NCBI GenBank assembly: GCA_023136775.1
Contig: JAGLQO010000013.1
Location: forward strand, 1 to 53,286
Direction: 5' to 3'
Source: Candidatus Pacearchaeota archaeon
Lineage (GTDB): Archaea; Nanobdellota; Nanobdellia; Pacearchaeales; GW2011-AR1
Length of the DNA: 53,286 nt
Shown one piece after another: positions 1 through 6,426 of the stretch. Each line of letters begins with the position of its first letter. Positions within the stretch are counted from its first letter, which is position 1. The position numbers and the translations under genes were made by a program. Under the pieces are notes generated by a model. It was given only the letters and a program-made list of their open reading frames with translations. It made no database searches and had not been told where the DNA came from.

Positions 1-23
1 GACGAGGTAGGCATATAATTCCT

Positions 24-108
24 AAATCTGTGAGCAAAAATTGTCTTCCTGTTCCCTGTATTAAATCCATTAAATCACCAAAATCCGCGAGCCAATTTGT
101 CTTCAATA
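24..108 (+). repeat. Dispersed CCGTG-type intergenic repeat (two degenerate units)
   Basis: Two diverged copies of the repeat found throughout the window (CTGTGAGCAAAAATTGTCTTCC and CCGCGAGCCAATTTGTCTTC). The hairpin part is missing here. The second unit runs into the end of the small basic gene on the minus strand and supplies its TGA stop, so the repeat abuts coding sequence directly. Confidence 0.6.
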
Positions 109-312
109 TTTTTTCTTCCCCTTTGCCTTTCTCTTACTCAAATTACTTTTATCCTTAATCAAATTTCCCATCTTATCTCTTCGTTCTTCACTACTAACCT
201 CATCAACACTACTAGATCTAAATTGCCCACCACGTTTGTAAACTCGATTCTTAGCCTTTCGTTTCAAGTCCCCTTTCGTCCGCCGCTTATCGCATCCACC
301 AAAATCCATCAT
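103..312 (-). CDS. Small highly basic protein, last gene of the pilin-like operon
   Basis: A 69-residue protein, about one third Lys and Arg, with no membrane segment and a Lys-rich tail (KRKAKGKKKY). Its start overlaps the stop of the preceding pilin-like gene by 4 bp (ATGA), the tight coupling seen through the rest of this operon, and that is the main reason to call it real. The overlapping plus-strand ORF at 97-375 has no such context. I do not recognise a family. The composition suggests nucleic-acid or acidic-surface binding, but that is only inference. The stop codon lies within a dispersed repeat, so the C-terminus may have been altered by repeat insertion. Confidence 0.5.
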   Translation of the reverse strand: MMDFGGCDKRRTKGDLKRKAKNRVYKRGGQFRSSSVDEVSSEERRDKMGNLIKDKSNLSKRKAKGKKKY

Positions 313-878
313 AACTTTACCACACTAAATTTATCACCAATCTTTTTTATCAAATATTTTCTTTCAAATTCATAATTAAATCCTAATGGAAAATTAACTC
401 TAGTACTATCCTTAACTCTCATAAAATAATTTTTAGAAATTTTATTCCTTACAAAAATAAATTCACCCTCAATAAACTCAGACTTAATCCTCGGATAAAT
501 TCCATTTTCAATTAAACTAATATCCTTAGATCTTTCCATAATCTCAACACCATCAATTGATAAATTACTAAATAAAAATTCTTTCATATAATCATCGCCA
601 AAAACTCCAGCAACAAAATTTCTACGAAAAGAATCATGAAACTCGTCACTTCCAAAATCTCCTACTGAAGATTCCAACGAATTAATAATCAAGACAACTT
701 CCTTTCCTTCAAAAATTTCCAAAGCATCTCTCTCATTCAAAATATTCATAGGAGAAACTACAGAATTGTGAATACTATGCTGATTAACATAAAAAAGTCC
801 AATAACTGCCCCCATCATAACTATCGCAATCGGAACCATCCATAAAGAAAATATCTGCCCTCTTTTATTTTTTATCAT
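309..878 (-). CDS. Pilin-like protein with class III signal peptide
   Basis: About 189 residues from the ATG at 878; the ORF track starts two codons earlier at a TTG. The N-terminus MIKNKRG followed by a hydrophobic stretch (SLWMVPIAIVMMGAVIGLFYV) is the archaeal prepilin pattern: basic residues, Gly before the cleavage site, then a helix that packs in the filament core. The remaining 150 residues are a mixed alpha/beta ectodomain without recognisable motif. The gene overlaps the upstream pilin gene by 14 bp and has an AGGGG-type ribosome binding site inside it. Probably a minor pilin or pseudopilin of the export machine encoded upstream. The family beyond the signal is unknown to me. Confidence 0.75.
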   Translation of the reverse strand: MIKNKRGQIFSLWMVPIAIVMMGAVIGLFYVNQHSIHNSVVSPMNILNERDALEIFEGKEVVLIINSLESSVGDFGSDEFHDSFRRNFVAGVFGDDYMKEFLFSNLSIDGVEIMERSKDISLIENGIYPRIKSEFIEGEFIFVRNKISKNYFMRVKDSTRVNFPLGFNYEFERKYLIKKIGDKFSVVKL

Positions 879-1149
879 ACTCAACCCCTAACAAAGCTTC
901 ATCCAAAGATAAATCCTCATCTACCCTAGACCTAGCATCAACCAATTTAATATAATTCTCCATATATCCCGCACCACTTTCTAGTCCCAACGAATCCTCT
1001 TTAAAAACAGATTCTCCCGTATCAAGTCCAATAACCGATCTAAGAAAAGATGCAGAGAATGTAAATATAAGTATTAAAATAGCAATAACGATTGTCGCTA
1101 CAAATGTCGCTGTAAAATTCCCAGTTGTAGCCTTCTTATTATTCATCAT
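865..1149 (-). CDS. Small pilin-like protein
   Basis: 94 residues. Short basic start (MMNNKK) followed by ATTGNFTATFVATIVIAILILIFTFSASFL, a single N-terminal hydrophobic helix as in archaeal pilins, but with K-A in place of the usual K/R-G cleavage pair, so processing is less certain. The C-terminal half is short and acidic. It overlaps both neighbours by about 11-14 bp in one polycistronic run. Its size suits a minor pilin or a small membrane adaptor. No family recognised beyond the N-terminal helix. Confidence 0.7.
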   Translation of the reverse strand: MMNNKKATTGNFTATFVATIVIAILILIFTFSASFLRSVIGLDTGESVFKEDSLGLESGAGYMENYIKLVDARSRVDEDLSLDEALLGVEYDKK

Positions 1150-1645
1150 GTTTTATAATAACCTCTACAAGCATATTCCTCTTTAAAATTTCTCCATCTT
1201 TCAAAACATTAACAGAAAATTCTCCATTAAAATAACCCGGTTCATATTTATCTATACTTTTCGTCTTAAGCTTACTCGTATAAATTTTCTTAACCCAAAG
1301 TAATTCCTCGTTTCCTGTAGCAATTTTATCTACGCTATTTTCACCATCAAAAATCTCTAATGAAACAAAAACCTTTTCATTTATTTGAGAATTAAATCCA
1401 CAAAAAGCAAATATATCCTCCCTATCTTCCTCACTTAAAGAATCAATATCGAAAACTCCATCAGATATAACACAATCCATGACAGTCCTAGCTATAAGCA
1501 TACTTTCACTATCTCTGGTATTAACAGTATAATCATAAAACATTCCAGAAACCCCAAGTATAACAAACGCAACAAACGTTACGAAAATAATTTGATACAT
1601 CATAAGCATGGTTTCTCCCATAGCCTCTCCTTTTTTCTTCATCAT
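1139..1645 (-). CDS. Pilin-like protein with class III signal peptide
   Basis: 168 residues. Begins MMKKKGEAMGETMLMMYQIIFVTFVAFVILGVSGMFY: lysines, Gly, a Glu a few residues after the presumed cleavage site, then a hydrophobic helix. A Glu early in the mature helix is typical of type IV pilins. The ectodomain has two cysteines (MDCVISD and AFCGF) that could form a disulfide. Its start overlaps the stop of the preceding gene by 4 bp (ATGA). Likely one of the minor pilins of this locus; the ectodomain family is not recognised. Confidence 0.75.
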   Translation of the reverse strand: MMKKKGEAMGETMLMMYQIIFVTFVAFVILGVSGMFYDYTVNTRDSESMLIARTVMDCVISDGVFDIDSLSEEDREDIFAFCGFNSQINEKVFVSLEIFDGENSVDKIATGNEELLWVKKIYTSKLKTKSIDKYEPGYFNGEFSVNVLKDGEILKRNMLVEVIIKHDE

Positions 1646-1995
1646 GAAATAACCACCAAAAATTTACCTTTCTCGTCGATAACTTTTACATCATATCTAG
1701 AAAAATAAGAATGCCCCTCAAACGAACTAAGCCCATCTATAGAAATAAATATTTTTCCGCCCTCAATATTAACTTTATTAATAATACCATTAACATTTAT
1801 TTTGGAAATCTCAAAACTCATTCCAGGAACACCTGCCTCAATAGCCATGGCAATTTGAGACTCAATTATATCCTGACGAACCCCTCTTCCATCAATCTTT
1901 TTTGCGGTAACTCCAAGGAACATTGTAAAAACAAGCACAACTAAAATTATCTGAACGAGAATACTCTTATCAACATCTCCTCTTTTATTTTTCAT
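1642..1995 (-). CDS. Pilin-like protein with class III signal peptide
   Basis: 117 residues from the ATG at 1995. The ORF track extends 14 codons further upstream, but those overlap the previous gene and precede the signal, so I reject them. The N-terminus is MKNKRGDVDKSILVQIILVVLVFTMFLGV, a K-R-G prepilin signal with an acidic residue just after it and a single hydrophobic helix. The ectodomain is short, beta-rich in appearance and lacks cysteine. It starts 1 bp after the stop of the 301-residue gene and is coupled by ATGA to the following one. Minor pilin by context. Confidence 0.75.
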   Translation of the reverse strand: MKNKRGDVDKSILVQIILVVLVFTMFLGVTAKKIDGRGVRQDIIESQIAMAIEAGVPGMSFEISKINVNGIINKVNIEGGKIFISIDGLSSFEGHSYFSRYDVKVIDEKGKFLVVIS

Positions 1996-1996
1996 T

Positions 1997-2902
1997 TTAT
2001 GCAGGAATAGACTCCCAATCGCTACAAACTCTAACACTATTTTGAGGAGTAATAAATTCAGCTAACAAGTTAAGCCCACCTGTATCTATCGGAGACAAAG
2101 ACGATATCCAAACTTCACCAAACATATCCAAATCATCTTCTTGTAGAAAAAACATATATGGATCTATAGATCTTTCATCACTTGCAAAACCTTCTTTTAT
2201 AGGCTCTGAATAAGCAAAAAACAAATCGCCTCGCTCTGGAAGAAAATATTTCGGGAATGAAAATGCAGTCTTATCTGTATAAACCTTACTCCAAGAAATA
2301 TCCAAAATTTTATCAACACTAAATCCAGTATCATTCCACCCCTTAATATAATTAAATGCTGTAGGTCCTCTACTTGGATTTAAATAATCCCAAATAGAAA
2401 CATCATAACCATCTAATTTATTATTCAATGCTCTCTTTAAATTAATTCTATTTTCCTCTTCAGAATAAAATTCTCTTACTTCGCTATCCATATGAATCCT
2501 AGAACAAACTATGCAGGGAGTCGCTTTGTCTTTGAGATAACCATTAATTCCTCCAACTCCCGGAAAAACCTTATACCCTCCTCGACCAACCATATACCAA
2601 CAACTACTAATTGTTTCCCCAATTATTTTTTCAGCTTTCTCTTTATTTTTATAATCAATTGTAATAACTTGTGTTTTACATTTTAAATCAAGACCCCCCT
2701 TAGTACTTATCATAACTCCCAAATCTTTTTCAGGAAGAGAATTTCTCATTATCAACGACTCTCTACAAATTTCCCAATCAATATCCTCCGCAGTAAAATA
2801 TGCATTAAACAACCAATAAAAAACTATTACCAAAACTATAAGACCAACTATCAACGACTTAATAATATCATAATCCATCCCTCTTTTATTATATAAACCC
2901 AT
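1997..2902 (-). CDS. Large pilin-like protein with cysteine-containing ectodomain
   Basis: 301 residues. N-terminus MGLYNKRGMDYDIIKSLIVGLIVLVIVFYWLFNAYF is a class III signal (N-K-R-G, acidic residue, long hydrophobic helix). The ectodomain of about 260 residues has Cys at IDWEICRES, DLKCKT, SSCWYMV, CIVCS and RVCSDW, so several disulfides are possible, which fits an extracellular location. No enzymatic motif seen. It is about twice the size of its pilin neighbours and could be a tip or adhesin subunit, which is inference. It heads the distal block of tightly packed pilin genes after a 158-bp gap that carries a dispersed hairpin repeat. Confidence 0.7.
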   Translation of the reverse strand: MGLYNKRGMDYDIIKSLIVGLIVLVIVFYWLFNAYFTAEDIDWEICRESLIMRNSLPEKDLGVMISTKGGLDLKCKTQVITIDYKNKEKAEKIIGETISSCWYMVGRGGYKVFPGVGGINGYLKDKATPCIVCSRIHMDSEVREFYSEEENRINLKRALNNKLDGYDVSIWDYLNPSRGPTAFNYIKGWNDTGFSVDKILDISWSKVYTDKTAFSFPKYFLPERGDLFFAYSEPIKEGFASDERSIDPYMFFLQEDDLDMFGEVWISSLSPIDTGGLNLLAEFITPQNSVRVCSDWESIPA

Positions 2903-2939
2903 ATTAATTCATACCAAATTAACTTAATAAAACTAACTC

Positions 2940-3055
2940 TAAAAATAATTATTTTCTAATGGCGATTTATAGAAGCTCTTTCGAGCTTCAATTATTTAAT
3001 GAAGTTCGTTTCACTCACGACGCCATAACTCAATCGCTTCGCTCCTATGCTACAA
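2940..3055 (+). repeat. Dispersed repeat, CTAATG..hairpin..AATTATTTAAT family, copy 1
   Basis: Unit with CTAATG and ATTT, a perfect hairpin (GAAGCTC-TTTC-GAGCTTC at 2972-2989), then AATTATTTAAT, GTTC and a tail ending in AATCGCTTCGC. The copy at 23111-23210 has the same flanks but a different stem (TTGAATC-TTC-GATTCAA). It separates two blocks of pilin genes. Confidence 0.6.
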
Positions 3056-3060
3056 AAAAT

Positions 3061-3171
3061 TTAACCTAACTTAAGAAAAATATTCCTAAATGCAAATGCC
3101 GCCGCCGCTAAAAGACCCAATATCATTATCCATTTCAAAACCTCATCTGTACCAGCAGCTACTTTATTCAT
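3061..3171 (-). CDS. 36-residue single-span membrane protein (not in ORF track)
   Basis: ATG at 3171 to TAA at 3061 encodes a peptide beginning MNKVAAGTDEVLKW and continuing as a hydrophobic segment rich in Leu and Ala, ending in a basic FRNIFLKLG tail. Its start lies within the end of the upstream pilin gene (stop at 3164), so it is coupled like the other genes of this operon. One membrane helix with a positive tail is all that can be seen. It may be a small assembly factor for the pilus machine; a second such gene lies at 5252-5389. Confidence 0.6.
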   Translation of the reverse strand: MNKVAAGTDEVLKWIMILGLLAAAAFAFRNIFLKLG

Positions 3172-3676
3172 CCTTAACGACCTTACTAATTTTATATTCT
3201 TCTTCTTCTCTTATTATATGAATTTTATCTCCAGTTGAAATCGCCCACTGCCCATAATCACCATCATAATTAACAGGTCTATCAAACGATGCACAATTTT
3301 CTTTCTTACAAGCATCCTCCTCACCATCCCAGAAACATACACAAATAGAATTTTTATTATTCATAGAAACAAACCTTCTATCTCCAATATTAAAAGTATA
3401 CTTATCGCCAAAATAGATTAAAAAAACATCTCTCTCGCCTTTATCGTCCATACGTTGCCACATAATAAATTCGCCAATATTTCCCTCGTTCGCCTTAGCG
3501 ACTTCTTTCTCAAATGTTTTAAAATAAGCATCACTAGATTCCTCTACATTCCCAGACCCAAGAGATGAAAAGATCGCTCCCTTAAACACCATTATTAAAA
3601 TAATAAACACCGCAACTCCAATAATGAGTCCTATCATTTCATTAGTCTCAAGACTTCCTTTTTTTACTCTCCACAT
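3164..3676 (-). CDS. Pilin-like protein with class III signal peptide
   Basis: 170 residues. MWRVKKGSLETNEMIGLIIGVAVFIILIMVF shows K-K-G, a Glu a few residues later and a hydrophobic helix, a good prepilin signal. The ectodomain contains a short cysteine cluster (SICVCFWDGEEDACKKENCASF), which could be disulfide-bonded or metal-binding, and ends in a charged segment. It overlaps the large upstream gene by 13 bp and the 36-residue gene downstream by 8 bp. Minor pilin by context; the ectodomain is not recognised. Confidence 0.75.
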   Translation of the reverse strand: MWRVKKGSLETNEMIGLIIGVAVFIILIMVFKGAIFSSLGSGNVEESSDAYFKTFEKEVAKANEGNIGEFIMWQRMDDKGERDVFLIYFGDKYTFNIGDRRFVSMNNKNSICVCFWDGEEDACKKENCASFDRPVNYDGDYGQWAISTGDKIHIIREEEEYKISKVVKDE

Positions 3677-5250
3677 TTTTCCACCAAGTATTCATTTATC
3701 TCATTTATCTTCAAAAAATCTTCCCAATCTCCATCTTCCAAGCTAACCCAATCACCAACAATAGACCTTATACTCTTTTTCTCAACTTCTGGAGTATTAT
3801 AATTTCCATAATACGACGGACTACTCGTAGCCGTAGTGCCCCCATATCCAAACTCATCAATAACTTCTGTTTCTTTTTTAGGACTTTCAAAACTTAAAAC
3901 AAATTTACCATCTTCAAAAAATACTCCAAATCTCTCATTTTTATTAGTTTTATTAGTTTCAAAATAAATCACAACTCTTGATCTATCAACATCTTCAAAA
4001 CTATCAACTTCAACATCAAACATCTCCCCTCTTAATTCTACTTGGATATCTTCAGAGTAATCTAAAAAATCCTCAAGCAACTCACTTTGATTTTTCACAT
4101 TATCAGAAAATCCCTTCTCCATTCCCTTAAACCATTTTTCAAATCTGTCTTTAGCCACCTCCTCATTTCTAGAAATTATTCTATGATTACTTACAGGAGT
4201 ATATTCTGCTATTTTTGTATCATTATACCAAAACATCTCAGCACCTTTATTATGTGCTTCGAAAATCTCCTCTAAAACTTTATCCTCAGTAATTTCATTA
4301 AATAATCCAATAAAATTATTTTTCCTCCATTCGCCTTTCCATTCGCCATTTATCTCATAATTTGCATAAGTATAGATTGTATTGATAAACCTGTCTTCAA
4401 TCTCTATGTAAAACATAGCTTTATCCTGATTTATTGCAACATTAATATCACTTCTTCGAGAACCCAACCATCCAATAAATTGATCTTCAGAATATCTCTC
4501 CTCCCTATACTTCTCATTAAAATCTGAAATTGGAATATTAGATTTTCCATCTCCTACATAATTCCAATAGACACTATATCCAAGAACATAAGATTCAAGA
4601 ACATAATCAAGAACATCCTCTTGACTCACTTCATAAGAAACATCATCATATTCAGAAGAATAAGTCCTTAACCAACTCTCACCATCCCAATCATAAACTG
4701 TTGTCCCTTTGTCAACCCCAACTGTAATTCTAAAATAAGCCGAAGAATCAAATTCTAATGGTTTAAAAAATTCCTCTTTAGATTTTTTACTCAAACTCTT
4801 ATCATAAAAATCATTAACAATTTCCATCAATCTATCATATGCATCCTTATGTAATTCTGATATATCAACAGCATTCCCAAAAGCATCCATATTAACAAAC
4901 TTCTCACTTCCAACTTTCAAAGCCGAATGTCCACCAGAAGTAAACATAAATTCCTCATACCCTAAAAGTTCATCAGGCTCATGAAGAATAAATACACATT
5001 TATCTCGACAAGCTTTACTCTCACCAATAACTCCATCGATTTCTCCAATAACTGGCCTAATATAACAACCAACATCTGTTGTAGCATTTCCCCCACCGAA
5101 ACGACCAATGAGCAAAGCAACCCTATCTATTCCCCCTTCAAGATCCTCATATAAAGGACGAAGCCACCCAGAAGTATGTCCCCAAATCAATAAAACAACA
5201 AGTAATACTGTAGTCAACAAATAAACAAGTTTATTTATAGTCATCTCCAT
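3664..5250 (-). CDS. Large membrane-anchored extracellular protein of the pilus locus
   Basis: 528 residues from the ATG at 5250; the track start at 5259 is a TTG three codons upstream. The N-terminus MEMTINKLVYLLTTVLLVVLLIWG is a signal anchor without a clear K/R-G prepilin site, so this is probably not a pilin but a partner held in the membrane. The long ectodomain is acidic with many Tyr and Asp, three cysteines near residues 55-85 (DVGCYIRP, KACRDKCVF) and a Gly/Tyr/Ser-rich stretch (GYGGTTATSSPSYYGNYN) near the C-terminus that looks like a flexible linker. No catalytic motif recognised. It starts 1 bp after the 45-residue gene and overlaps the following pilin gene by 13 bp. Confidence 0.7.
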   Translation of the reverse strand: MEMTINKLVYLLTTVLLVVLLIWGHTSGWLRPLYEDLEGGIDRVALLIGRFGGGNATTDVGCYIRPVIGEIDGVIGESKACRDKCVFILHEPDELLGYEEFMFTSGGHSALKVGSEKFVNMDAFGNAVDISELHKDAYDRLMEIVNDFYDKSLSKKSKEEFFKPLEFDSSAYFRITVGVDKGTTVYDWDGESWLRTYSSEYDDVSYEVSQEDVLDYVLESYVLGYSVYWNYVGDGKSNIPISDFNEKYREERYSEDQFIGWLGSRRSDINVAINQDKAMFYIEIEDRFINTIYTYANYEINGEWKGEWRKNNFIGLFNEITEDKVLEEIFEAHNKGAEMFWYNDTKIAEYTPVSNHRIISRNEEVAKDRFEKWFKGMEKGFSDNVKNQSELLEDFLDYSEDIQVELRGEMFDVEVDSFEDVDRSRVVIYFETNKTNKNERFGVFFEDGKFVLSFESPKKETEVIDEFGYGGTTATSSPSYYGNYNTPEVEKKSIRSIVGDWVSLEDGDWEDFLKINEINEYLVEKCGE

Positions 5251-5251
5251 T

Positions 5252-5389
5252 TTATCCAAGCCTCATTCCACGACGCATAGAATCCAAAAGTTCTCCACCA
5301 CGTCCCTTAAATAAATAAATAACGGATCCAATTACTACTACTAAAACTACAATAAAAACAATTATCTTTCCTATCTCCTCAATTTCCAT
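5252..5389 (-). CDS. 45-residue membrane protein (not in ORF track)
   Basis: ATG at 5389 to TAA at 5252 gives MEIEEIGKIIVFIVVLVVVIG, then a basic segment with RRGMR near the end: one membrane helix and a positively charged tail. The stop is 1 bp before the start codon of the next gene (TAAAATG), the spacing typical of this operon. It is too short for the ORF track. Function unknown. By size, topology and place it resembles the 36-residue gene at 3061-3171, and the two may play similar roles. Confidence 0.6.
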   Translation of the reverse strand: MEIEEIGKIIVFIVVLVVVIGSVIYLFKGRGGELLDSMRRGMRLG

Positions 5390-5472
5390 TTTATACAATC
5401 GCAAAAAGAAAATACATATCCCCCTTCACAAATAATAGACACTAAATCAATTAATAAATATTCCGAAAATCT

Positions 5473-5799
5473 CTAACAGATATCACAAGAAACAGAAAGA
5501 TTCCCTTCTTCATATAACTCCTTACATGAGCCTTCCGCATTTGGCTTCCCAGAATCCTTTCCGAACTTAAGAATTCTATTTTTCTCACAATAATCATAAA
5601 CATTGTTAGAAGCACAAGCAACCTCGCAACCTCTTGCGATATTGTCAACATTAGAATCTCCACTAGCTAACGGATCGAGAACTCCTCTAAACGCATTCCA
5701 CTGAGTACTAAAACCATAAATCAAAAAAACCAAAAGAGCAACACCAAGTGTAATCGCAATAATTGTCCCAATAGTCATCTCAGCACCCTTCTTATTCAT
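5473..5799 (-). CDS. Pilin-like protein, first of the pilin run
   Basis: 108 residues. MNKKGAEMTIGTIIAITLGVALLVFLIYGF is a textbook class III signal: K-K-G, a Glu at the third position after Gly, then a hydrophobic helix. The ectodomain has six cysteines (GCEVAC, YDYCEK, GSCKEL, SCDIC), enough for three disulfides in a small fold. A TATA-like stretch (TTTATAAATAAAAA on the minus strand, about 5818-5832) lies about 20-30 bp before the ATG, so this gene probably begins its own transcript and may be the major pilin. The ORF at 5451-5663 is a frame shadow. Confidence 0.8.
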   Translation of the reverse strand: MNKKGAEMTIGTIIAITLGVALLVFLIYGFSTQWNAFRGVLDPLASGDSNVDNIARGCEVACASNNVYDYCEKNRILKFGKDSGKPNAEGSCKELYEEGNLSVSCDIC

Positions 5800-5854
5800 A
5801 TCATATTTAAAGCCTTTTTATTTATAAAACTTGTTATCAACATCTTTGACTTTG

Positions 5855-6410
5855 TAAAAAATCGTTGACAAATTTTTCGTAAGAAAAATTTAGATTCTAA
5901 ACCACTTACCGACTTCGTCGCAGATGGTTTAATATAATTCCTTTAGAGAAACTAACGTTTCTCATATTTATTCGCTCACTCGGACATAGCCCTTTCCACT
6001 CCACTCCAATTCGTCTCATCGACTTGTCCATTCAATCACGAATTAACATTCACTCCAATAACAAACCTCCATGAGAAATCACCGGCGTTTTTTCCAAAGG
6101 AAAAATCGCTATGAGGGCCTGCCCCAACCAAATTAAATATAGTTACGTGAGGATATTTTTTATGGAAGAGTACTCCCAATTAAAAATAACAAAAGCTACC
6201 AAGCATGTTGGAGCGGAAATTATTTCCGCGATTGAACAGCCAAGTTGGCAGTCTGTGTATTTTTAGGACGGATGTCCGTTAAAAAAATGCCAGCTGCAAA
6301 ATATGAGAATCGAAGATTCTCCAAATGAATTAAATCAAACCATCTGCGACGCTAGTCGGTAAGGGGTTTGGAATCCAAAATCCTGTGTGGATTTTCCCTG
6401 ACGATTTTTT
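5855..6410. repeat. Long structured intergenic element with 115-bp imperfect inverted repeats
   Basis: The 627-bp gap between the pilin run and the FlaJ gene is filled by this element. The left arm (5855-5970) and right arm (6298-6410) are inverted copies sharing CTTACCGAC, CAGATGGTTT and TAATTC blocks. Each arm carries three hairpins at matching places: AAATTTTTC-GTAA-GAAAAATTT versus AAAATCC-TGTGT-GGATTTT; CGAC-TTC-GTCG versus CGAC-GCTA-GTCG; GAGAAAC-TAAC-GTTTCTC versus GAGAATC-GAA-GATTCTC. Between the arms lie more short palindromes (GCGGAAATTATTTCCGC, GCCAAGTTGGC, ACGGATGTCCGT) and a truncated copy of the CCATGAGAAAT palindrome (6069-6118). I see no RNase P or SRP RNA signature. It could be a non-autonomous mobile element or a structured RNA. 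Confidence 0.7.
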
Positions 6411-6426
6411 TCACCAGAAAAAAATG

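Noticed and set aside
97-375. 92-codon plus-strand ORF
   Set aside because: It runs antisense over the small basic gene and the end of a pilin gene, is Ser/Thr/Phe/Leu-rich as antisense frames of AT-rich genes are, and has no coupling to any neighbour.
6162-6266. 34-codon ORF with a GTGAGG site inside the structured element
   Set aside because: It is built almost wholly of palindromic segments (GCGGAAATTATTTCCGC, GCCAAGTTGGC), so the frame is probably incidental. A faint likeness of VGAEI to TauD-type proteins is too short to use.
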